From the NCBI GenBank assembly GCA_002685075.1, contig NYWO01000056.1:1-35266 (forward strand): 35,266 nt of DNA, given 5' to 3'. The stretch is from Arcobacter sp. Lineage in GTDB: Bacteria; Campylobacterota; Campylobacteria; Campylobacterales; Arcobacteraceae. Position numbers and translations under genes: made by a program. Positions 17,674 through 23,078 of the stretch are shown piece by piece. Positions within the stretch are counted from its first letter, which is position 1; the number at the start of each line of letters is the position of its first letter. Under the pieces are notes generated by a model that saw nothing but the letters and a program-made list of their open reading frames with translations, made no database searches and was not told the origin of the DNA.

Positions 17674-17790
17674 ATCGTAACTTTTGGTAAATTTCGGCGT
17701 TATCGTCGAAATTGAAATAGTCACATACTAGAAGTATGCTCCCACTTCAATTTCTCCTCTGGCCTTGAACTTTATCAAAATTTACGATTT
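17672..17790. repeat. 119-bp imperfect palindrome (REP/BIME-like extragenic element)
   Basis: The ends are a perfect 9-bp inverted pair, AAATCGTAA (17672-17680) and TTACGATTT (17782-17790). Moving inward, TTTTG/CAAAA, TAAA/TTTA, TTTC/GAA, GGC/GCC, GAAATTGAA/TTCAATTTC and CATACT/AGTATG also pair, with the CATACT-AGA-AGTATG tip near 17734-17748, so the whole block can fold into one long interrupted hairpin. It is less AT-rich than its surroundings, has no ORF, and fills the gap exactly between two genes. This looks like a dispersed repetitive element; copies elsewhere cannot be checked here. Confidence 0.75.
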
Positions 17791-17804
17791 TAAAAAGGAA
17801 TGAA

Positions 17805-18562
17805 ATGATTTATAAATATAGAGAGTTCGGAGAATATACTGATAAAATAATATTAAATTCAGAGTTATTCTTTGCAACTTATAATAGTTTTAATGACCCT
17901 TTTGATTGTAATTTAGATGTAAATTCTTATAATAATGATGAATTTGATAGTTATATTGATGATTTTTGTGAAAGTTATCCTCAGACTAAAAGTACATTAT
18001 TAAAGGGTCAAAGTAAAAAAGAATTTAGAGAAGTAATAAAAAGTAAACTAGAAGAGTTTAAGAGTCATACGGGCATATTATCTATGAGTAGAAAAAATAA
18101 GAATATTTTAATGTGGTCACATTATTCAGATCATCATAAAGGCTTATGTTTGGTTTTGAAAAAATGATATTTGAAGGCGCTAAAGGTCAAAAAGTTGATT
18201 ATGCTAAAAAAAATAAATATGATTTAATCTCTTATTTAGATGATTCTGGTGAAGAATTAAAAAGAGTATTCATGTCTAAATCAAAGTATTGGAAATACGA
18301 GAAAGAGTTTAGATTTATAGAATTAGGGCATACTGGTGTTAAGAAATATAATAAAAATAAATTAAAACAAATAATATTTGGGTGTAAAGCTGATGATACA
18401 AATATCAAGAAAATTATTCAATTATGTCAAATAAATGGCTTTGAACATGTAAAGTTTAAAAAAGCAAAACTAATTCCAGGAAAATTTGCATTAGATTTTG
18501 ATGATATAGATAAAGATTTATATTTAAATCAAGGTTTAGAAGGTTTGGGTTCACTGAACTAA
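17805..18562 (+). pseudogene. DUF2971-family protein, split by a -1 frameshift
   Basis: Two overlapping frames make one protein. Frame A (17805-18167) starts MIYKYREFGEYT after AAAAAGGA and includes TYNSFNDPFDCNLD and ILMWSHYSDHHKGLCL, the core motifs of DUF2971; it ends early after VLKK. Frame B (from about 18149 to 18562) continues with GFEKMIFEGAKGQKVDYAKK and KYWKYEKEFRFIE, the expected second half. Adding one base around 18149-18152 (TGTTTGG) restores HHKGLCLGFEK, the normal family sequence. DUF2971 genes often sit in defence or toxin-antitoxin neighbourhoods; the function is unknown. Decay, sequencing error or programmed slippage could explain the break. Confidence 0.85.
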
Positions 18563-18581
18563 ACTAGTGTAATATTTTTAT

Positions 18582-18615
18582 TTGACAAATGTAAAACTAT
18601 TATATTTAATATAGT
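18582..18615 (+). promoter_or_regulatory. promoter and small palindrome before the broken antitoxin gene
   Basis: TTGACA at 18582-18587 is followed 17 bases later by TTTAAT (18605-18610). ACTAT (18596-18600) and ATAGT (18611-18615) form a small inverted repeat across the -10, as expected of an autoregulated antitoxin promoter. AAAGGA follows, then the ATG at 18633. Confidence 0.5.
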
Positions 18616-18618
18616 AAA

Positions 18619-18652
18619 ACAAAAGGATAGATATGAATACTTTATCATCTTT
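18619..18652 (+). repeat. 34-bp direct repeat, copy 1
   Basis: Identical over 34 bases to 19406-19439. It contains an AAAGGA ribosome binding site and the first seven codons (ATG at 18633) of a ribbon-helix-helix gene. The two copies lie 787 bases apart and bracket the toxin-antitoxin pair at 18813-19332. Confidence 0.9.
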
Positions 18653-18802
18653 AGAAAACAACAAGTTGGATTACGTGTTCCAAAGTATTTACTTGATGAG
18701 ATAGATGAGTTTACAAAAACTTTTTCTGTTAATAGAAGTGAAGTTATAATAGAAGCTATAAAGTCTTACGTTAAATTCTGGGGACATGATACTAAATTAT
18801 AA
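18633..18802 (+). pseudogene. ribbon-helix-helix (CopG/ParD-like) antitoxin, frameshifted
   Basis: From the ATG at 18633 the frame reads MNTLSSLE then goes wrong and stops after 23 codons. In the next frame from about 18656 it reads KQQVGLRVPKYLLDEIDEF and then FSVNRSEVIIEAIKSYVKF, a typical ribbon-helix-helix DNA-binding fold. One extra A in the run at 18655-18658 would join them. The C-terminus (KFWGHDTKL) is encoded by the REP-like motif at 18773, suggesting that the natural end has been replaced. No partner toxin in the same orientation follows. It is probably a decayed orphan antitoxin. Confidence 0.75.
18773..18800 (+). repeat. GGGGACA repeat motif, copy 1
   Basis: AAATTCTGGGGACATGATAC followed by TAAATTAT is matched by 19441-19467 with only a few differences. 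The motif forms the tail of the broken antitoxin frame. It resembles, from memory, the short GGGGACA repeats found around REP-associated transposases; no transposase is in the window. Confidence 0.7.
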
Positions 18803-18812
18803 TACTAAAACT

Positions 18813-19088
18813 TTAATAAACATCATCATGTGTTCCAATATCAACTAAGATTATTTCACCATCTCTAATAATAAAATCAATAATAATTCTATATTCCATA
18901 TTTATAGAAATTGAATAAAACTCTGCTAATCGTCCTTTTAGTTTATGAATTCTTAGGCTTGGGTGATAAGGGTCTTGTTCTAATATAAATAAACATTTTG
19001 AATACCTATCCAACATATTTGGATGTTTTTTAAAAAACTTTTTTAGTTTCTTTTTATACTCATCACTTATTAGTAGTTTATAACTCAT
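18813..19088 (-). CDS. RelE/ParE-family toxin (YafQ/StbE-like)
   Basis: 91 residues. The start SYKLLISDEYKKKLKKFFKKHP, the middle HPSLRIHKLKGRLAEFYSIS and the ending YRIIIDFIIRDGEIILVDIGTHDDVY are typical of RelE-superfamily toxins, small endoribonucleases that usually cut mRNA on the ribosome. The start overlaps the antitoxin stop by 11 bases, the normal translational coupling of a type II module. Intact length and conserved His near the C-terminus suggest it is functional. Confidence 0.88.
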   Translation of the reverse strand: MSYKLLISDEYKKKLKKFFKKHPNMLDRYSKCLFILEQDPYHPSLRIHKLKGRLAEFYSISINMEYRIIIDFIIRDGEIILVDIGTHDDVY

Positions 19089-19332
19089 TTTTTAGTTCTT
19101 CAATATGCTCTCTGGCACTTTGCGTTTTATAATTACCTTTTTCAATATCTTGCATCGTTTTTAAGTATGCTAAATCTAGTTCATTTGCTCTTAATTCTTT
19201 ATATCTTTCAATATCAATAACAACAAATTTATTTTTTCCTCTAACATTTATAACTAATTCATCAAATTTATCAAGAAGCGTTGCAAATATTGAAACACCT
19301 TTTGTTTTTACTTCATTTGCATTAATTACCAT
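19078..19332 (-). CDS. Phd/YefM-family antitoxin
   Basis: 84 residues. VINANEVKTKGVSIFATLLDKFDELVINVRGKNKFVVIDIERYKEL is the Phd/YefM N-terminal DNA-binding fold; the C-terminal helical part (about 55-84) would wrap and neutralise the RelE-type toxin encoded just downstream. The ATG follows AAGGAT by about 6 bases. It is driven by a perfect consensus promoter with a palindrome in the spacer, fitting autorepression by the toxin-antitoxin complex. Confidence 0.85.
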   Translation of the reverse strand: MVINANEVKTKGVSIFATLLDKFDELVINVRGKNKFVVIDIERYKELRANELDLAYLKTMQDIEKGNYKTQSAREHIEELKNEL

Positions 19333-19362
19333 TATCGTATCCTTAATAGTACTTTTAAGAGT

Positions 19363-19391
19363 ATTATAGTTTAAATACTTAAACTTGTCAA
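19363..19391 (-). promoter_or_regulatory. consensus promoter and operator of toxin-antitoxin pair 1
   Basis: On the minus strand TTGACA (19386-19391), a 17-base spacer and TATAAT (19363-19368) are all perfect. The spacer is almost entirely a palindrome: AGTTTAA (19368-19374) and TTAAACT (19379-19385) with a 4-base centre. A protein bound there would block polymerase directly. A second imperfect palindrome (TACTTTTAAGAGTA, about 19350-19363) covers the transcription start area. Confidence 0.85.
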
Positions 19392-19405
19392 CTATTGTAT
19401 ATTTT

Positions 19406-19439
19406 ACAAAAGGATAGATATGAATACTTTATCATCTTT
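19406..19439 (+). repeat. 34-bp direct repeat, copy 2
   Basis: Identical to 18619-18652. Here the seven-codon antitoxin start (MNTLSSF) runs directly into the GGGGACA motif and stops, giving only a 17-codon remnant. Relative to copy 1, the codons for the entire DNA-binding part are absent. Confidence 0.9.
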
Positions 19440-19440
19440 C

Positions 19441-19467
19441 AAATTCCGGGGACACGGTACTAATTAT
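19441..19467 (+). repeat. GGGGACA repeat motif, copy 2
   Basis: AAATTCCGGGGACACGGTAC followed by TAATTAT, homologous to 18773-18800. Its end overlaps the stop codon of the second toxin gene on the other strand. Confidence 0.7.
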
Positions 19468-19754
19468 CTATAAACATCTTTTCTATGAGAAACTCTTAAA
19501 ACCAAAATCACTAGTTTGTTATTAATTTTTTCATAAATAACTCTATATGTTCTAAGTCTTAATCTATAAAGACCTTTAAATTCACCTTTTAAAGCTTTTA
19601 TTTTACTTACTTTGATTAACTCTTTTTCATATTCTTCATCAAAATTATTGATAAAACTTTCCAATTCATCTAAAATAAAATTTCTTGTAGATTTATCTAA
19701 AGATAAAATATCCTTAGAAGCCTTTTTATCAATATCTAAACTATACTGACTCAT
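19464..19754 (-). CDS. RelE/ParE-family toxin 2
   Basis: 96 residues. SQYSLDIDKKASKDILSLDKSTRNFILDEL followed by IKALKGEFKGLYRLRLRTYRVIYEK and LVILVLRVSHRKDVYR is a classic RelE-type ribonuclease toxin, including the basic RLRxYRVIY strand and the SHRKDVYR end with catalytic-type His/Arg residues. The start overlaps the antitoxin stop by 14 bases. It is distinct in sequence from toxin 1. Confidence 0.92.
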   Translation of the reverse strand: MSQYSLDIDKKASKDILSLDKSTRNFILDELESFINNFDEEYEKELIKVSKIKALKGEFKGLYRLRLRTYRVIYEKINNKLVILVLRVSHRKDVYR

Positions 19755-19971
19755 TAGATAATTTTCTCATTTGGCTTAAACTTATAGTTTCATTTTTTTC
19801 CATACTTCTTTTCTTTGCAATTTGTAAATCTAAATGGTCAAAATAAAATTCTAATGCTTGACTAACTAAAGCACTTTTATTTTGATTTAAATCTTCTGCA
19901 AATTGAGTAACTTCATCTGCTAAGTTTTGTGGTACTGAAATCAACATCTTTTTATTTTTAGTTGTTATCAT
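19741..19971 (-). CDS. ribbon-helix-helix antitoxin of pair 2
   Basis: 76 residues. KMLISVPQNLADEVTQFAEDLNQNKSALVSQALEFYFDHL is a MetJ/Arc-type ribbon-helix-helix (beta strand then two helices), dimerising to bind DNA. The remaining 25 residues should contact the toxin. AAAGGA lies 7 bases upstream of the ATG. A perfect 18-bp palindrome lies 27-44 bases upstream. Confidence 0.85.
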   Translation of the reverse strand: MITTKNKKMLISVPQNLADEVTQFAEDLNQNKSALVSQALEFYFDHLDLQIAKKRSMEKNETISLSQMRKLSNESV

Positions 19972-19995
19972 CTGATATCCTTTTATATATCTATA

Positions 19996-20015
19996 AGTAT
20001 ATCTTTAAAGATATA
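19996..20015 (-). promoter_or_regulatory. operator palindrome and -10 of toxin-antitoxin pair 2
   Basis: TATATCTTTAAAGATATA (19998-20015) is a perfect 18-bp palindrome; further GATATA half-sites continue toward the gene. On the minus strand TATACT (19996-20001) overlaps its edge and is the best -10. The arrangement fits autoregulation by the ribbon-helix-helix antitoxin. Confidence 0.7.
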
Positions 20016-20065
20016 AATTGATTCTTAAATAATTTTTTTACATTTACTTCAATTTATACCTTGTT

Positions 20066-20434
20066 TTATAAATCAACAGCGTAAGATTTCAATGTCTCTA
20101 AATCAATGAGTTCTAAAATACGTTCATGAGTAGAATGTATAAATATTTTAGGTGCTTTACCTTCTTGATGTGCTTTGATAAAACTATATCCACCTAAACA
20201 CCAACTCTCACCTGGTTTAACACCTGGGAAATTATATTCAGGTATTGGAGTTGAAAGATCATTACCCGCTTTTTTAGAATATTCTAAAAACTCTTTAGTT
20301 GCATAAATACAAACAGCATGAACTCCATCATTATCTTCTCCCGAGAAACAACAACCATCACGATAATATCCTGTAAGTGGATTTACACTACATGGTTCTA
20401 ATGGCTCACCTAGTACATTTAACTTCTTTTTCAT
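20066..20434 (-). CDS. DUF2237 family protein
   Basis: 122 residues from the ATG at 20432-20434, preceded by TAAGGA at normal spacing; an upstream in-frame ATG has no binding site. NVLGEPLEPCSVNPLTGYYRDGCC, then FLEYSKKAGNDLSTPIPEYNFPGVKPGESWCLGG, match the DUF2237 family, whose conserved cysteines and acidic residues suggest metal or redox chemistry but whose role is unknown. It is 56 bases after the ArsI/CadI-like gene and probably co-transcribed with it. Confidence 0.9.
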   Translation of the reverse strand: MKKKLNVLGEPLEPCSVNPLTGYYRDGCCFSGEDNDGVHAVCIYATKEFLEYSKKAGNDLSTPIPEYNFPGVKPGESWCLGGYSFIKAHQEGKAPKIFIHSTHERILELIDLETLKSYAVDL

Positions 20435-20490
20435 ATTTTTCCTTACTTTGTAATAATAAAAGCATTGTATCAAATTTCTTTAGTATTTTA

Positions 20491-20964
20491 TTAACAGCAA
20501 CCCTCACTAGGTTTTGCTATAGAAAAAGCTGGTTTTTTATCATCATTAAATGTTGGAGTACAGCACTGGCTATGTTCATTTCCTCCATATAATTCTACAT
20601 CATTCATTGAATGATAGTTTTCCCAGATTAGACCACTTGGGTCATTTATCCAGTATTTATTTGATTCTTTATAACAGCATATTGCACCAACTTCTTCTTT
20701 ACCTTTGATTCCAGCATCTTCAAAACTTTTTTGTGCATTACTTAATGCTTCGTCACTTTCGTATTGAATTCCTAAGTGATTAAGGCCTTTTTCTTCACCT
20801 TTTGTTGATATTGCAAAGTTTACAGATATATCTTCTAGTAACCATTGTGCATAGTCTTCTTTTACTTTAGTAGGTTTTGCATCAAATTGTATATTATAAA
20901 AATGTATGCTTTCTTCTAAGTTATCAACTGTAATATGCATATGTAATCTTTTTTTATTATTCAT
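20491..20964 (-). CDS. ArsI/CadI-family vicinal-oxygen-chelate dioxygenase
   Basis: 157 residues. RLHMHITVDNLEESIHFYNIQF starts a glyoxalase/VOC fold. Candidate metal ligands are H8 or H10, H63 and E115, and a vicinal C96-C97 pair (GAICCYKESNKYW) lies where ArsI C-As lyases bind trivalent organoarsenicals; two further CC pairs occur at 134-135 and at the very C-terminus. ArsI cleaves methyl- or phenyl-arsenite C-As bonds; the related CadI is cadmium-induced. A strong AAAGGAGA site precedes the ATG. No other ars gene is in the window, so the natural substrate is uncertain. Confidence 0.87.
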   Translation of the reverse strand: MNNKKRLHMHITVDNLEESIHFYNIQFDAKPTKVKEDYAQWLLEDISVNFAISTKGEEKGLNHLGIQYESDEALSNAQKSFEDAGIKGKEEVGAICCYKESNKYWINDPSGLIWENYHSMNDVELYGGNEHSQCCTPTFNDDKKPAFSIAKPSEGCC

Positions 20965-21011
20965 TTCTATCTCCTTTTCTAGTTTGTAAATTTATAATCT
21001 CAAAATCAATG

Positions 21012-21047
21012 AACATCCTACTTAAATATCAATTTAAGTACGATGTT
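21012..21047 (-). terminator. stem-loop after the phosphate/polyphosphate operon
   Basis: Arms 21012-21026 and 21033-21047 pair over 15 positions with one C-C mismatch around a 6-base loop, 10 bases beyond the second PPK2 stop. The downstream minus-strand tract is T-rich but not a clean T-run, so termination efficiency is uncertain. Confidence 0.6.
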
Positions 21048-21057
21048 ATTTTAAATA

Positions 21058-21897
21058 TTATTTAAGTGAAAATTTAAACATACTTTCCATGTTTATAGTT
21101 TCATCTCTTCCATAAACTATAATATCTTTATCTACTGTTATTTTTTTATCAGAGATTTTATTTGGATAGTCTACATATTGTAAGATATGCTTAATACAAT
21201 TTATTCTAGCTCTTTTTTTATCATCACTTTTAATAATTGTCCATGGAGCATCTTCTGTATGAGTTGCACTTAACATCATAAATTTAGCAAGTGTATATTC
21301 ATCCCATAATCTTTGAGATTCTTTATCTACAGGGCTTAACTTATATTGTTTTAAAGGATCTGTTTCTCTTTCTTTAAATCTTCTGCTTTGTTCTTCTTTT
21401 GAAACTGAGAAGTAAAATTTAAAGATTTGGATTCCTTCATCAACAATCATTTTTTCAAAAGCAGGAGCATCTTTTAAAAACTTATGGTGTTCTCTTTCTG
21501 TACAAAATCCCATAACAGGTTCAACCATAGAACGGTTATACCAAGACCTATCAAATAATACTAATTCTCCCGCACTAGGAAGATGTTTTACATATCTTTG
21601 AAAGTACCATTGTGTTGATTCTTCAATTGATGGTTTTTCTAAAGCTACTACTCTTGCACCCCTTGGATTTAAATGCTCAGTAATTCTTTTTATTGTTCCA
21701 CCTTTTCCCGCTGCATCTCTACCTTCAAAAATCATAAGAACCTTTAATCCAGCATCTTTTATATGATTTTGGAATTTAAGAAGCTCTACTTGTAATCTTC
21801 TTAATTCTTTTTCATAAGCTAGCTTTTCATTTTTTACCCAAATTTGAGTTTTACCTTCATTTTTCTTAGCTTCTTCAACTTTTAATTCGTTTTTCAT
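21058..21897 (-). CDS. polyphosphate kinase 2 (PPK2), second copy
   Basis: 279 residues from the ATG at 21895-21897 (AAGGAG 5 bases upstream; an earlier ATG in frame lacks a site and overlaps the previous gene). PPK2 kinases move phosphate between polyphosphate and nucleoside di- or monophosphates. Walker A GRDAAGKGGT at 59-68, Walker B VLFDRSWYNR at 113-122, and the lid RRFKERETDPLKQYKLSPVD are present. Single-domain length and sequence suggest the class I group (ADP or GDP to triphosphate), but class cannot be settled by eye. It is 8 bases after the paralogue. Confidence 0.94.
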   Translation of the reverse strand: MKNELKVEEAKKNEGKTQIWVKNEKLAYEKELRRLQVELLKFQNHIKDAGLKVLMIFEGRDAAGKGGTIKRITEHLNPRGARVVALEKPSIEESTQWYFQRYVKHLPSAGELVLFDRSWYNRSMVEPVMGFCTEREHHKFLKDAPAFEKMIVDEGIQIFKFYFSVSKEEQSRRFKERETDPLKQYKLSPVDKESQRLWDEYTLAKFMMLSATHTEDAPWTIIKSDDKKRARINCIKHILQYVDYPNKISDKKITVDKDIIVYGRDETINMESMFKFSLK

Positions 21898-21905
21898 GAG
21901 TCTCC

Positions 21906-22802
21906 TTAGTTCGTAAATTTTCCACAACTGATTCGTTGAGCATCCATTATTTCTATTTCTCTTGCACCAGAAATCACAATATCAGGGTCAAGAAGATAAT
22001 CAAGATTTTCATCTCTATTTGCATAATCTACAGAACCTAAGATTACTTTTAATGATTCTATTCTAGCTTTTTGCTTATCATCTGATCGTATAACAGTCCA
22101 AGGTGCATTATGTGAATTTGTGTGTTTTAGCATTTGATATTTAGAATTTGTAAAGTCATCCCATCTTTCTTGTGCTTGCATATCAATTTCACTTAATTTC
22201 CATTGTCTTAAAGGATCAGTTTTTCTTCTCTCAAATCTTCTTGCTTGTTCTGCTTTTGTAACACTATAATAAAGTTTTACAAAAATAATACCTTGTGTTG
22301 TAAGATCTTTTTCAAAGCTTGAAACACCTGACATAAAGTCATCATACTCTTTTTGAGTACAGAAATTAAATACAGATTCAACCATAGCTCTGTTGTACCA
22401 AGATCTATCAAATAGTACTATTTCTCCTGCTCTTGGGAAATGTTGTATATATTTTTGATAGAACCATTGAGTTCTTTGCTCTTCAGTTGGTTTCCCTAAT
22501 GCTACAACTCTATAATGCTTTTCATCCATATATCTAGTAACTCTTCTAATAGTACCACCTTTTCCAGCAGCATCTCTTCCTTCAAAAAGTATTATCATTT
22601 TTTGATTTGTCTCTTCTAAATGCTTTTGTAGTTTTATTAACTCAGCTTGGTAAGGTTTTAATCTTTTTTCATCATCTCTTTTTTTCTTTGCTTTACTGTC
22701 CGTAGCTTTCTCTTCTTTTTGGCTTTTGTAAAAGTTTACTAATTCTTCTAGAGATATTTTTTCTCCATCAATTTCGATTAATTCTTGAGTATTTTTTTCC
22801 AT
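21906..22802 (-). CDS. polyphosphate kinase 2 (PPK2), first copy
   Basis: 298 residues from the ATG at 22800-22802; the ATG two codons upstream directly abuts the AAAAAGG site, so the second one has the proper 6-base spacing. Walker A GRDAAGKGGT at about 76-85, Walker B VLFDRSWYNR at about 129-138, lid ARRFERRKTDPLRQWKLSEID. It carries an extra charged N-terminal stretch of about 50 residues, KKKRDDEK-rich, lacking in the second copy. The two kinases are clearly diverged paralogues rather than a recent duplication, implying different nucleotide or direction preference. Confidence 0.94.
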   Translation of the reverse strand: MEKNTQELIEIDGEKISLEELVNFYKSQKEEKATDSKAKKKRDDEKRLKPYQAELIKLQKHLEETNQKMIILFEGRDAAGKGGTIRRVTRYMDEKHYRVVALGKPTEEQRTQWFYQKYIQHFPRAGEIVLFDRSWYNRAMVESVFNFCTQKEYDDFMSGVSSFEKDLTTQGIIFVKLYYSVTKAEQARRFERRKTDPLRQWKLSEIDMQAQERWDDFTNSKYQMLKHTNSHNAPWTVIRSDDKQKARIESLKVILGSVDYANRDENLDYLLDPDIVISGAREIEIMDAQRISCGKFTN

Positions 22803-22826
22803 TTCCATCCTTTTTATTTAATTGGT

Positions 22827-23078
22827 TTATTTTTCTGAGATTAGTTTATGAAGTAGTTTTCTAGCTTTTTTTAGGTGAATTGATACTATTTCATACTCTT
22901 CTTCTAAGAGTTTTTTTCTTTTTTTACTAATCTTTTTATTTAAAGATTTCTTGATTTGCCTTTTTTTATTATCTAAATTTTTGATTATCTTTTTTAATGT
23001 TTTCTTTTTTTTAGTAGTTTCCATAACTTCTAATCCCAAAAACTCTGTAACTTTAGTAATAAATTTTTTAGCACTCAT
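22827..23078 (-). CDS. lysine-rich small protein in phosphate operon
   Basis: 83 residues, of which 25 are lysine and 3 arginine. The first 20 residues (SAKKFITKVTEFLGLEVMET) look like a short amphipathic helix; residues 23-58 are a run of Lys pairs and triplets, and 59-83 an amphipathic helix. No known domain is recognised. Its ATG overlaps the stop of the Na/Pi cotransporter by one base and the first PPK2 follows 24 bases later, so it is co-translated with phosphate and polyphosphate genes. Binding of polyphosphate by the lysine tracts is a reasonable but untested inference. Confidence 0.75.
   Translation of the reverse strand: MSAKKFITKVTEFLGLEVMETTKKKKTLKKIIKNLDNKKRQIKKSLNKKISKKRKKLLEEEYEIVSIHLKKARKLLHKLISEK

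Noticed and set aside
18146-18562. Independent gene starting at ATG 18146
   Set aside because: Its first residues are out of frame with the DUF2971 N-terminal half and have no binding site; the two frames together make one family member, so it is a frameshifted gene rather than two genes.
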